Positions 21,296-32,146 are shown, numbered from the stretch's first letter. The stretch is DNA of 64,000 nt from Simmondsia chinensis (GCA_018398585.1 JAGTTD010000011.1:22176926-22240925); one strand, 5' to 3'. Numbers and translations: made by a program. Notes: generated by a model not told the origin, from the sequence alone.

Positions 21296-23009
21296 TGTAG
21301 AGTATTATTTCAGAAAGAATCACCCCAAATTAATTAGAGCAGTGCAGCGGAAGAGAAATTTAAAGTTCTTTTAATTTAAATTAAATATCTGATCTAATTA
21401 AACCTTTTAATTAAATCTAAATTTTTATTCTAATAGGTTCATAATGGAAAAAAAAATAATCAAACAAATCAAGTACAAACATGATATGTAGAAAAATAAA
21501 ATAAGAAAAAAATATTAAATTAATACATTAAATACATACCTAGAGCAATACTCCATTTCAAATTTACAGGGATGAAATCTGAAAAATAGACTCCGGAATC
21601 TCAAGATCTTCTCCATGATTTCCTCTTAACACCTGGGGAGTATGGGCTCCAAAAATATTAGTTCGAAAAAGATTTTGATGCTAAACTGAGCGCTCAAGAT
21701 CACTATTTATAAAAAATGAAATGGGGGAGAGAGGCCATGTATCAGGTGCCCGTTGGGCTCTATTTTTTTTTTTTTTTTATTTTGAATTTACCCAGCTTTG
21801 GCCAGAGTAGGGGGGCTACGCTGGTTCTCTCATAGAGCTACACGTGTCATGCCATGATTAGGCCAAGCGAACTGCCTGTCACAGCATGACACGTGTCGCC
21901 CTATGATTGGGTTGCCATGCTTTTTCAACACGATTATTTTGGCTTGTTTTGTTTAAATTCCCACATGTATAAAGTCATTACATGAATTATATATTTAGCA
22001 AAATTAAATTTATTTATCTAATGAATAATTCATCTTAAATATTTTCAAATCGGTGTATTATTAGAAGCTTGCAGAGAGACCTTGGGGACAATTTAATTAT
22101 AGCTCCAAATGGGTCAAATCTAAATTATCAATACTTGATAACATTGATTATCATTTAACAAAATTCAATTCCACTAAACAAATATTGTTGCACTCAAGAA
22201 TTCCCAAACTGTAATTTTATAAGTAACTGACCCCTCTATTAGATATACTTAAGAAATAATAATCCAAAACAATTATCAATATATTTCTCACCTCTTTCTC
22301 GTAAGTTCCCAACTTGCCCCTTTAGAAAAATTCAATAATATAAAATATAATTTTTATATCAATTCTAGTGACAATCACTTGGAATACTTTAGCCAAAGAT
22401 TTTGAATTTTTCAACACTTACAAATCTACTAAAGAGGATATTTGTATATCCAAAAAGACTATAGATTCTATATTAAATGTTTTGTTCCGCTACACCTAAT
22501 GATGTCACCCAATGTACAAAGCATTTTGACCCACTCAATGAAAGCTCACTTTTCAATATATTAAAATGACACTCACTACATGCATGAGTCCAAGACAATC
22601 TCAGGATTTAGAGTTATCGCCTTAAATGAATCAATTAGTTATTTTTGATAATAGTCAACAAATAAATAACTCAAATAGTCCAGCTTAGTGTTCCAATCTT
22701 ATTGATAAACACCAACATGACACTTTTGGATCCCTATCTACATGACTAAGACAAGCCATCTAAAGTATCATATTATAGCCTTATCAGACAAGTCAAACTT
22801 ATCACCAACTATGAACTTACTTTGACAACATAGCACTATATATGATTTAAGTCTATTTGGGGGTCAATCTCATTGACCACTTAAAAGAAACATGATATGT
22901 CATCTTGGGCTACGGCCATCTCATGGAACACTTTAGAAAACAATCACACGTATATATAGGGATGGCAATGGGGCGGGTAAAACCCGCTATCTGCGAGTAC
23001 CCGCCCCGT

Positions 23010-23042
<33 letters not shown>

Positions 23043-23670
23043 TGATGGGGATATGGGTATAAGTGGGGCGGGTGGCGGGTACGGGTTCGATGTACTCGCC
23101 CCGTACCCGTCACGGGTATGGGGCGGGTACGGGTATAGTTTTGTACCCGCCCTGCCCCGCTCCACCTCATACCCACCATACCCTCTTTATTTTGTACATA
23201 ATTAACCTTCAAATTAAAAAAATACGTGTTTAAGTTCAATAACCCAAATTATTTATCAATATTATAAAAAAATATAATTAATTTTTAAAAGTAGTATTAA
23301 ATAACTAATATGACCCGGTATAGATAATCGTTTTCTACGCACATTAGAGAGGGTACGGGGCGGGTAATGCATACCTGTTGGATACCCGCGGGTAATGGGG
23401 CGGGTATGGGTATGAGTTTGTACCCGCCAGGGCGGGTACGGGTATCCATTTCATACCCGTGACGGGTAATGGGGCGAGTACGGGTATGGGATTTGGGTGG
23501 CGGGTACGGGTATGGAGGAGACACCCCCCGTACCCGCCCCGCCCCATTGCCATTCCTACGCATATAATTGACTTGCAACAACATAATCGATCATTAAATA
23601 GATAAAATAATTATATTTAATTAGTAATTAAAAACTAATTAGTTGGGTTTTCAGGACATTGATTCCAGCA
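21296..23670 (-). repeat. Copia-A(-) 5' LTR with MITE inside
   Basis: On the minus strand it starts TGCTGGAATCAATGTCCTGA, comparable to TGTTAAGAAT-AGTGTCCTAA of Copia-A(+), and ends ATACTCTACA before the primer site. Without the 602-bp MITE it is about 1.77 kb, similar to the 1.87-kb LTR at 17871. Homology is clear, for example the pair ggtgataagtttgact / ggtgatgagtttggact. Its left neighbour at 23671 is Copia-B coding sequence, which sets the border. Confidence 0.8.
22957..23558. mobile_element. hAT-like MITE, GGGTACGGGT-rich
   Basis: Ends TAGGGATGGCAATGGGGCGG and its imperfect complement CCATTGCCATTCCTA. Both arms (about 200 bp each) are filled with GGGTACGGGTATGGG-type words. Flanking 8-bp TSDs are cgtatata (22949-22956) and cgcatata (23559-23566), 7 of 8 matching; 8 bp fits the hAT superfamily. 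A run of 30 G lies at 23012-23041. The apparent reading frames here are low-complexity artefacts. Confidence 0.85.
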
Positions 23671-24145
23671 CAATCCATTTACAAGCAGCAACTGCTGCTG
23701 GCACACAACGCACAATGACAAGTTTAGCAATAGGAGCAAAAATGTCATTATAGTAACTTCCATTTGAGTGTACCATTTTGTACCAATCGATCCTTATGGT
23801 GCTCTATCATCTCGTCCAAATTGTACTTGATCATATACACCTACTTTGAATTGATTACATGTTTCCAGGGCAGAAAAGCCTCCAATGTCCATGCCTTGTT
23901 TTGTTCCAAAGCACTAATTTCCTTCTTCATGGCTTCCCTCCAATGCTCAAATTGAACAGCCAGTGCAAACTACTATGGCTCATCACTAGTAGTGATGGCC
24001 CCAAGGAAAGCTGAGTGTCGGTTAGAAAATCGTGCATTAGACACAAAACTAGATAAAGGATAACCTATATCTATGTTAGCTGAATGTTAGGATGGGCCTG
24101 GCGTATAGAAGATGGAACTTCACAAATGTAATCTTTATACTTCAC
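23671..24145 (-). pseudogene. Copia-B(-) RT N-terminus
   Basis: On the minus strand YPLSSFVSNARFSNRHSAFL then GAITTSDEP, followed by HWREAMKKEISALEQNKAWT, is the copia linker and RT start. The upstream VKYKDYICEV (24110-24145) is the usual K-D-Y-x-C block of copia linkers. Further along, YMIKYNLDEMIEHHKDRLV equals the W-V-Y-K-I-K...A-R-L-V block. Frames shift several times. The sequence stops abruptly at 23671, where the LTR of Copia-A(-) begins. Confidence 0.85.
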
Positions 24146-25327
24146 TGATGTCTATACCCCAAACTCGGGGGAGTTGGAACGACACTGTTTGAAGATAAAA
24201 GGACACGTGCATAACATGTGGGGCCATACCCGAGGCATAAATAGATTTAAATGTAAGAATACGTTGTCTCAAGTATAGCTACTTGATAAAGTAAAACCTA
24301 AAATTAAGAGCATCTCAAGATGGTTGATGGGGCTAAGGAAGATGGAGCTTAAGGCGATTACCAGGAATGCTGCGGGAAAGGTAATTACCAAGCTCGAAGC
24401 AGTTTTTTGGAGAGCGTATCAAGTAACCTGGGGCTTAAGTACATTCAAAGCATGAGTGGATGAACATGGGAAGACGAAGTGAGCCTCAAGCACATGTGTC
24501 AATCCACACTTAACACCAATTTAGCATTATGGAAGGCATTGAGACTAATGTTGGACATAAATGCCACATTTTAAGGGCACAGCTGTTAGATACTTAGGCT
24601 ATAAATAAATGGCTTTGGTTATGCTGTAAAGGGTTCAAAACCACATAAAAAACTTCATCAAGTCTTCTCACAACATACTTGTGCTATTTTTTTTCCTTTT
24701 GTTAGTAGTAGAGTGATTGTTGTTTTGGTCTTGCTTTTCTCAAGGCAATACATTTTTGGGTTTCATGTATGACATTCCTTCCATAATTTATGTTCCCAAA
24801 ATTTGATGATTTAAGTTTAGCGCCATTAGTTTATCGCGTTTACAGCCAAGCCGCAAAGCTTGATAGCGTTGGTCTTGAATTGGTGTCACAGCTTACTAAA
24901 TGAGGTGAATCCAGGTTTGAGTTATAATTTCAGGGCTTTGATGGCCAAGGTTTAGACCTTGATTGTGTGGTCCTAATCTAGTGAACTGAATACGGTTCCC
25001 TTCATCTTAATCTTGTCAATTTTTAACTCATTCGAGTTACCGTAAGTCAAGGGTACCAGGCTTAAAAATCTACAGATCGGACTTATAAATGGATTGTTGA
25101 GCTCTTGAATTTTTCTTCACTCCAGTTCCTAGCTCTTAAGTGTACAAGGTAAGCTCTCTGTAGGCTCCACTTTCTCACCCCAACTTCCACTTGGGCTAAG
25201 TCCTTATCCCTTATTTTATCGCAGCGAAATAACCAACTTAGAAAAAAAAAAACCCAAAAATATAAAATTGAGTCTCTTAATTGGAGAGAGAGCATAATAC
25301 ACATTATTGTTGCAAGTTGAAGTCGGC
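24146..25327 (+). mobile_element. Insertion in Copia-B, probable LTR or partial element
   Basis: Copia-B linker sequence stops at 24145 and seems to resume at about 25333. A candidate 5-bp TSD, ttcac, is at 24141-24145 and 25328-25332. The insert starts TGATGTCTATACCCC and has a TATA-like ggctataaataaatggc at about 24598, both suiting a plus-strand LTR. The right end does not show a canonical CA, and a possible primer-site-like ttggtgtcacagc lies at 24880, so this could be an LTR plus leader. No protein is visible. Confidence 0.4.
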
Positions 25328-25332
25328 TTCAC

Positions 25333-25930
25333 CAAAAGCATTAACCCTCTTCAAGGGTAATCGATTGTGGTCAAACACATGCTGTTCGAAATTTAGACTC
25401 GTTCCCAAGTCGAGGCAAGTCCTTTTTTGCATGTTTGTTTGATTTTGTATTTGCGGCGACCACACACCCATTGAAAGCAAACAAAAGGAGCAAATGACTA
25501 GAATGGAACGAACACGCGCCCCTGTACCCAAGGACATCTCACTGAATGTCGTCTCTTCTCCTTCTATGGCCACTACCAACCCATTGTTGCCACTGCCAAG
25601 CTATCCAGCACCAGTGACAGTGCCATCACTCCCCAACAACTGGTCTTTGGGTTTTTGGTTCATTGGTCCTGGCATCGGCTCCTCAAGAGGGGTTAAACCA
25701 TCATAAAAAACCCTGAAACCACTCGATGTATCCCCAAGTTCTGGAACCAAACTTTGCTTCTAAAAATATTGAAAAATATTTTCATAGAATACATCAAGTA
25801 ATGTCATGATTTTTTCATTGTCCAAATTATAAACATAATAACCCTTTTTTTCTATGAGGATACCCAACAAAAATGCAATGATCATCCCTACTTCCTAATT
25901 TATCGTTGCTATGATCTTTTACATCAACGT
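25333..25930 (-). pseudogene. Copia-B(-) integrase C-terminus and linker
   Basis: On the minus strand, [20 protein letters not shown] followed by YYVYNLDNEKI is the conserved copia block after the integrase core (C-x-F-V-G-Y-P). A Pro/Gly/Thr-rich variable linker follows with an open frame to about 25333. It is separated from the integrase core by the RTE LINE. Confidence 0.8.
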
Positions 25931-25938
25931 AGCACAAA

Positions 25939-27599
25939 AGGACCTTCTCATGGTTTTCATTAATTTGGAGAAGTCATATGATAAAGTGCCAAGAGAGAAT
26001 CTATGGAGGGATTTGGAGAAGAAGTGCTTCCCCATGTCATAAATTCAAGTCAGGTTTTTCAGACATATATAAACAAATCTATCTTGGTTATTATATCTTA
26101 TATGAGAACAAAAAGAAGAAATGGCAAGATAAATTATGTATATTCAAATTAAAAAGTAACAATGTGGAAATTTATTTCCATTTTTCTTTTTCTCAATTTC
26201 AATCATAACAACAATTATGAGGATATGTAAACCCAAGAACCATAACAAAAATTTCAAGGATATTGAATTGGGACTCTTGTCTAAATATGATATATGATGC
26301 TTATAAGGAATTATTAGAAAATATCGTGGTTTTGTTTTTCATTGAATTTGAATGTATGAAGAAGTATCAACCAACGTGCGCAAAGCAGAAGGGCGATTAT
26401 AGTGGGGTTGCATCAAGAATCAGCTTTGATCCCTTTTCTATTTATTCTAGTTATGGACAAGCTTACAAGGCACATCCAAGAGGAGGCTTCCTGTTGCATG
26501 CTTTTTGTAGATTAGTCCTAACAAGCGAGATGAGACTAGGGGCGAACGGTAAGTTGGAAGTCCAGAGAAGAATTCGAATCAAAAGGCTTACAGCTCAGTA
26601 TATCAAAACCAGAGTATATGAAATCTAAAGTTTTTTACCACGACTAGCTTGAGTGCAAAGGATGTGAAGATTGGGTCGGAATACACACAGAAAAAAGAAT
26701 ATTTCAAATATTTGAGCTCCATGGTGTAACAAGATGGCAGAATTGACAAGTATGTCAACAAGTGGATTAAAGTGAGATGACATAAGTGGAAGTTGGCTTC
26801 AGCAATATTAAGCGATAAACGTTTCTCTCTCAAGTTGAAGGAAAAATACATTAATATGGTAATGAGACCGGCTATGCCTTACGGTGCTAACTGTTGGCCA
26901 GCTAAACAGTACCACATATAGAAGTTGAAGGTGGCAGAGATGGGGATGTTGTGGTAGATATGTGGACATAATAGGAAGGACGTGATCAGAAATGATGTTA
27001 TAAGAAGCAAGTTAGGCATAGCTCAAATTGAGGACAAGTTAATGGAGAAACACCTGTGATGGTTTAAGTATGTTATGAGGAGGTTGATCACCACCCCTAT
27101 TAGACAATGTGAACAAATTCATATAACGTACCGGAGGAGAGGAAGAGGTGGACCAAAGGAAAATTGGATTGAGACGATTAGACATGACATTACTCGCCTA
27201 AACCTTAATAAGAAGATGGCCTTAGATAGAGCTAAGTGATGGTCGAAAATACGTGTAGCTGATATAACTGTTAGGAGTGAGTAGTGCAAAGATGCAAGTT
27301 CACAGCGCTCCTAAGCTCGCCCATTTGCTATTGCTGCTACTCTATTATTGCTTGTATGCTAGCACTTTCTGGTATTACTTTATTTAACTTGATTCTAACT
27401 TAGTTTGACTTTGTCTTGACTTTGACTTTGACTAAATTTTATGAATATTGTTTCATTTCTACTTTTAGAGTTGGGGGCCCTTGGAAACAGTCTCCCTTCA
27501 AAGTACCACCCTGTAGGGATAAAGCAACGTAAATTTCACCTTCCTTATACCCTGCCTTGGCAGGAGCCTTTTCAGGCACTGGGTTTGTTGTTTTTATAA
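25939..27599 (+). mobile_element. 5'-truncated RTE LINE in Copia-B
   Basis: A plus-strand RTE-clade LINE fragment of 1.66 kb that begins inside the RT gene and ends in gtttgttgttttt. TSD agcacaaa at 25931-25938 and 27600-27607 is perfect. Copia-B integrase continues directly on both sides, which confirms the borders. Truncated 5' ends are normal for LINEs. Confidence 0.88.
25945..27290 (+). pseudogene. RTE reverse transcriptase fragment
   Basis: [20 protein letters not shown] is RT motif A with catalytic Asp, and corresponds to [20 protein letters not shown] in the LINE at 56402-56770. An AT-rich insertion of roughly 200 bp separates it from later motifs. Motif C reads CMLFVD followed by TAG at 26513-26515 where the second catalytic Asp should be. 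Downstream, KWKLASAILSDKRFSLKLKE, MVMRPAMPYGANCW and GGPKENWIETIRHD mark the conserved RTE C-terminal part. Many stops. Confidence 0.85.
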
Positions 27600-27607
27600 A
27601 GCACAAA

Positions 27608-28155
27608 CACTCAAAAATCGTAAATGACCATAAGTGGGAGTTTTCTGAAGCAATACCTCAAAAGGAATTTAGTTTTGTAAACAAGGAGTGACAGTAAGAT
27701 TGATCAAATACGATGCCGTGAATACACAGTCGCCCAAAACCTATACAGGAAGTCTGACTTCAAATTTGCAATGCATGTGCTACCTTAAGAAGATGATGGT
27801 GTTTTTGCTCCACCACCCCATTCTCTTGAGGTATGCCATTACAGGAAGTTTGAATTTGCATACCATTTTTCGCATAGACCTCAAGTAATGGCCCATAAAG
27901 AAACTCTTGACCATTATCACTTCATGCCTTCTTGACCTACAAACCGTACTGAGTACAAAATGTATGACAAAAATCCATAAGTAGTTGGTGAGTTGATTCT
28001 CTCATCAAACATACCCAAGTGCACTTATTAAAATCATCAACAATAACACGGAAAAACTGAGCACCAATAATTGACAAAGTACGATAAGGTCCCTGTATGC
28101 CACAGTGAATGAGTTCAGGGCAAATGGGTCTACTTGGCCCGATGACATAAGTCAC
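27608..28155 (-). pseudogene. Copia-B(-) integrase core
   Basis: Minus strand: PICPELIHCGIQGPYRTLS then FFRVIVDDFNKCTWVCLMRE is the first half of the copia integrase core (first Asp in I-H-C-D replaced by Gly here, while VDDF remains). The second part (27930 to 27610) has SDNGQEFLYGPLLEVYAKNG (second Asp) and NGVVEQKHHHLLKVAHAL with the catalytic Glu. Stops and one frameshift lie between. The RTE LINE interrupts it at 27607. Confidence 0.85.
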
Positions 28156-28330
28156 ACACTATATCAACTTTATTAGCAAAATTCAAATGCGAAAACTTTG
28201 ATAACCAAAAAAACAGGACATGCCCCAGCCTAAGATGCCCCATAACAACCTCTTCAGTCAATCACAAAATAAGAGCTGCATGTGGTCGAGGACATGCCTC
28301 CAAGATGTATAGCCCATCGCATTCTGTACC
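28156..28330 (-). pseudogene. Copia-B(-) pre-integrase segment
   Basis: On the minus strand, VVMGHLRLGHVLFFWLSKFS is the L-x-H-x-R-L-G-H zinc-binding segment of copia pre-integrase, followed by a degraded Cys pair. Frames are broken. Confidence 0.65.
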
Positions 28331-28680
28331 CACTCCAATCAACTTCCTTAAAGGTAGGTCCCATATTACACAAGATTTTGGGAGAAAATGTTAATGCACC
28401 ATTCCTATCTCTAGTCAACTTACTCAAGGAAATTAAATTAAAACAAGAACCCGGGATGCAAAGAACATTATGAAAAGTAAGACCACTAGAAACTCTGACA
28501 TCCTTATAAGAAAAATGGGTAGTGAAGACCCATTTGGAAGCTTAATGGGTTTAACTTTTGTATTAACACAAACATTGTCCAAAACTTATTTTGATGAAGT
28601 TATGTGGCCTAAAACCCCAGTATCAATAAATGAAGAGTTATTATAAATGAAAGCCTAACCTATTAAGTTGACACAAAGAG
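28331..28680 (-). pseudogene. Copia-B(-) protease
   Basis: Minus strand: NSSFIDTGVLGHITSSK keeps the D-T-G catalytic triplet of a copia protease and the following G-H-I-T. VNTKVKPIKLPNGSSLPIF and later LPKSCVIWDLPLRKLIGVGT continue the usual order to the pre-integrase domain. There are stop codons and frame changes. It would cleave the polyprotein. Confidence 0.75.
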
Positions 28681-28859
28681 AACAAGAGACTAAGGAGAGA
28701 CAAAAGTTGTTGATATTGTGAAGCAGATTACCATACTATACAACTGTCGATAGTCGATTGTGGGAGATCACTGGTAATCATGATCTTGATGACTGCGCAG
28801 TCACTGCTATGGGATTCCCAGCCCCACCTGAGGTTCTTTACTTCAATCCTGCCAAACAC

Positions 28860-29800
28860 CCTACTAACTCATAGCAACGGTCTTTGGTACAACTCTATTG
28901 TTTACAATGGGTATAAAACAAACAACTGTTATGAGGTGCAGGTGGTCCAGTCAAAGCCCCTGTTCCACCCCCTATGACCCAACCATTGCCCTTCATGGTA
29001 AGAGCCGCCGCTTTGAGAATGGCGATCTTACCTGCTGTAACACTCTATTGCTTCTCTTCTTAAATAAAACCACATATGTTTTTTTTTTTTTTTCAACGGT
29101 GGTTAAGGGTTAAGTGTTCATCACTTGTGAAGCAAAGTAGAAAAAAAGGAATCTAACCCCATCGAGAGATCCAACAACTTTTCCATGTCACAAATGTGGG
29201 AAAAAGCTTTAGGCGAACCACATGTGCATGGAGGAATCTCTACTAGAGTATAAAAGTCATCCCAAAATGTTCTTACCTCAGTGAAATGGGTTGAGTTGGG
29301 AAGATTTTGTTGTTGCAATTGAGAAGTTTCTCATTTTAATTCATAAATCTGAGCAACATTCCCTTGGGAAAAGCGTTCCTGTAAATCAAGCCGTACCTCA
29401 CCAAAAGTTTCAAGATAGGCTATGCTTTCATTAATCTCTTTACAAAGAGAGTTAGAAAGCCAAGATATAACCATGGATTCACATGCACTCCAATTTCCAA
29501 AGTCAGGAGAAATTTCATTTGGTTTCTCACCCATTCAATAAATCTAATTATTCGTTTTGCCTAATTACCTTTATAAATGAAACACTTCCAATATTGATAG
29601 TTTGGGCTGGTTAAAACATTAGTGATAAAATTCATCCTTGGTGATTCGAGGAATGGAGATAAAATGGTAATTGAACACCCCCTGTTCATGGGAAGAGCTA
29701 CAGAAACTTGATCATACATTGCATCAAACATAGTAAACAAAACAAAACACCGGAGCAAAACTAGTTGGAGGGATTCAGTTGACAACTGAAATAAGAATAA
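28860..29800 (-). pseudogene. Copia-B(-) gag
   Basis: Minus-strand order: SACESMVISWLSNSLCKEIN, SIAYLETFGEVRLDLQERFS and QGNVAQIYELK (29331-29534), then TEVRTFWDDFYTLVEIPPC and SHICDMEKLLDLSMGLDSFF (29121-29318). These are the standard W-L...E-R-F-S-Q-G-N and L-R-x-x-W-D-E blocks of copia gag. YDQVSVALPMNRG at 29690 is out of order with these frames but is gag-like. A broken zinc knuckle, THCK...CTKDRCYELVGC, lies at about 28870-28910. Confidence 0.85.
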
Positions 29801-29818
29801 ACTACCGGACCGACTTTT

Positions 29819-29830
29819 GGTCTGATGCCA
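29819..29830 (-). promoter_or_regulatory. Copia-B(-) primer binding site
   Basis: TGGCATCAGACC on the minus strand, two changes from TGGTATCAGAGC. It marks the LTR/internal border. Confidence 0.75.
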
Positions 29831-30178
29831 CATAAAATAATAAAACAATCAAATACTACAAAAAGACACAAATGAAGTATGAATTGAATTGAATGATTTC
29901 ATTCAACAATGAGCTTTCATACTTAGAATAAATGCTAGGAACATCAAAGATTTAAGCTAACACTTGCAAGTAAAAGGAATCCTAAGCTAATTAACTGTGT
30001 AATGAAGACACCATTCATTGGTGTTATAGTGGCCTTTGGCCAGTCACATGAGAGGAAGAGGGAGAGGAAATGCTAGCCATTTACTCTCCTGAATGCATTA
30101 AACAAAAGTACTAAAATACTAAAATGCATAAATAACACAATATACAAAAAAATACTTGTCTCAACCGATTACTTATCA
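29831..30178 (-). repeat. Copia-B(-) 5' LTR (outer end approximate)
   Basis: The sequence upstream of the primer site has LTR-like features on the minus strand, with a possible start TGATAAGTAATCGG (30178) or TGAGACAAG (about 30163). No partner LTR is available, so the outer border is a guess. Confidence 0.45.
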
Positions 30179-31292
30179 GTATTAGAGCTTGAAGTGCTTA
30201 AGTTAAAACAATCTATTTTATTTTCTAAGGGTTAGAAACACCTTCCTCATCACATAAGGGACCACAAACTCAGTCCTAATTGCATGAAGCATGTCAAGAC
30301 TGCTCTCTGCAACCGAGCCTCTCCAAGTCTAGCCTCCACCCTCAACGAGGCCCTAAGATGGCATCCCTTCTAGTTTGAGAAAAAGGTAACATGTTGAAGC
30401 TCCAGCAACTCCTAAAACTCCAACTTAAATAAATGTCTTCAATTGTAGAAAAGGAAGATTAAGAGCCAATAGCTTCTTTAGAGGGGTATCCTCAGGGCGT
30501 ATATTTCTTTAAGTTAATATCTCCCACCTACCTTGTTATTCAACCTTTCGAGGTGCTAAACAACGAACCCCCTTTGTTTGATTCAAGCTCATCCACAAAC
30601 CAAGGCTTTAGCTCAAGGCCCAATCCATGTCATTGAGCTAGAAGATTCATCAATTATGAGCCACTCCCAGGCCTTGGTTTATGTCCCTAAACCGATTAAG
30701 ATCCAATCACTAGAGACTAAGGACTTCATTTCCATACTGCTCTAAGACGTCACTGGCAGAATTCAAGCTAGCCAAATCACTGTCGTCAAGGCTCATGTCA
30801 GAACTCTCATTCAATCTCCTTTCATGCTAGCTTGCCAGACTATTGAGCCTACTCAGGCTCGTGAAGTAGTGCTACAGGCTTGAATTAAAGAATAATCTAA
30901 TTTTAAGCCCATTATTGCTTTTATAGAGCTAGCTAATTATTGAATCGTGATTGATAAGTGGACCTTTTAGTTGACCACACAAAAGACTAATTACCACCGT
31001 ATGTGATACAGGCTTAATTTTCATCAGCATTAAGATTTCCGCATCTTCACATCCTACCTTATATTTTATCGATACCTTTAGTTGTTAACATATATGATTC
31101 AAATGCCCTAGTACGCATGCCAAACTTTCAAGAACATGTAATATTAACATAAGTTAATTAAACTTTAGTACTTACTCTAAGCTTTTGTGAAATTATGTTT
31201 CTATTGCACAAAGTTTTGGAATGAATTTTTAATTTCACATTGTAGTAGCATTAAGTATTTTAGTCCAATCATTGTTATATACACGGTTCAGA
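30179..31292. other. Unidentified region with decayed coding stretch
   Basis: On the plus strand about 30530-30970 reads as protein with few stops: LVIQPFEVLNNEPPLFDSSS, a frameshift, then HVIELEDSSIM, ALVYVPKPIKIQSLETKDFI and TVVKAHVRTLIQSPFMLACQ, with three stops in about 115 codons. That is fewer than chance in AT-rich DNA. I do not recognise the family; it could be a transposon polyprotein or an old gene. The rest shows nothing. Confidence 0.35.
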
Positions 31293-31764
31293 TGATGCAG
31301 CCCCGCCTTCATATTTGGCGGATATCTTTGGCAGGAGAGTCTTGATGGGACGCTCGAGATTGGCAAAGACGGGATAGCTTGGCAAATGAGCCTTGGCAGA
31401 AAAAGACTTGGCGGGTACAAGGGTTTGTGAGTAGAAAGGCGGCTAGTAGAATTCTACGCAGCTAGGTTAGAGCTTGCATCTAGTACGATATTTTGGGATA
31501 AGGAAAGTGTTTTAGACTAGGAAAGATTTGTTATGATTTTATCTTTTATTTTCTAGGTTTTTAGCTCTTTATATAAGAAAAAGGAAGTCTAAAGTTTTAA
31601 GCATTCAATTTTCAGATTTTTATAATTAGTTTGTAGAGTTTTCTCTCTTTCTCGGGTGTGAGAATTTGAGTGCTTTTTCCCCTTGTTTTATTATTTTTGT
31701 AATAAAATTTAAGGGAATGCTGTTGAACCTTCCTGTTCCCCGAATTTTCCATCCATGTCCTGCA
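31293..31764 (+). repeat. Gypsy-4 5' LTR
   Basis: Starts TGATGCAGCCCC. It contains ctctttatataagaaaaagg (TATA, about 31570) and ends near catgtcctgca before the primer site. The end is uncertain by a few bases. Confidence 0.8.
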
Positions 31765-31769
31765 TTAGC

Positions 31770-31781
31770 TGGTATCAGAGC
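31770..31781 (+). promoter_or_regulatory. Gypsy-4 primer binding site
   Basis: TGGTATCAGAGC, an exact match to the initiator Met-tRNA type site. Confidence 0.9.
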
Positions 31782-31798
31782 ACAGAACGACTTCTGAG

Positions 31799-32146
31799 AT
31801 GGCCCATGGGCAACAAAGATACGCCGCCGTCGGAGACATTTATAAGCGTGACTTTCAGCGGCAAACCGAGAGGAGATTCGAGGACCTTGAAGAGGGATTC
31901 CGGCGAATTGAGCTGTGTTTGGTTCAATTGGAAGTCAGTCCCAACCATATACCAATGGCTCAGCCTCAAAACGCATCGATAGGGGGTGGCGAAGAAGAAA
32001 TGGATGAGAATATCCACAATCCGTATCCGGAGGTTGAAGACCATGGGAGAAACATGCGAGAGACTCAGCTGAATACCGGAGCTTCTAATTGTTTAGGCAA
32101 TCGAGGGTTGAAGTCCAGGCTTCAGGAAGAAATTTCTGGAGTTTGA
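31799..32146 (+). pseudogene. Gypsy-4 gag N-terminus
   Basis: The ATG at 31799, 18 bp after the primer site, opens MAHGQQRYAAVGDIYKRDF, followed by RFEDLEEGFRRIELCLVQLE, a helical and probably coiled-coil segment, and an acidic HNPYPEVEDHG stretch. The frame stops at 32146 without a capsid core or zinc knuckle. Comparable residues in Gypsy-2 continue into a full gag, so the capsid part was deleted here. Confidence 0.75.

Larger units (their letters stand above)
23671..30178 (-). mobile_element. Copia-B(-) retrotransposon, 5' part
   Basis: A minus-strand Ty1/copia element. Reading from high to low coordinates: 5' LTR, PBS, gag, zinc knuckle, protease, integrase, RT start. It is cut in RT at 23670/23671 by Copia-A(-), and is interrupted by an RTE LINE (25939-27599) and another insert (24146 to about 25327). 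The rest of RT and the 3' LTR are not found in the window. Confidence 0.85.

Noticed and set aside
22910..23584. Pro/Tyr/Arg repeat protein frames on the minus strand
   Set aside because: They read the CCCGTACCC-type repeat of a MITE and a G30 run; low complexity only.
30530..30970. Endogenous pararetrovirus remnant
   Set aside because: No protease, RT or movement-protein motif of that group could be seen; left as unidentified.
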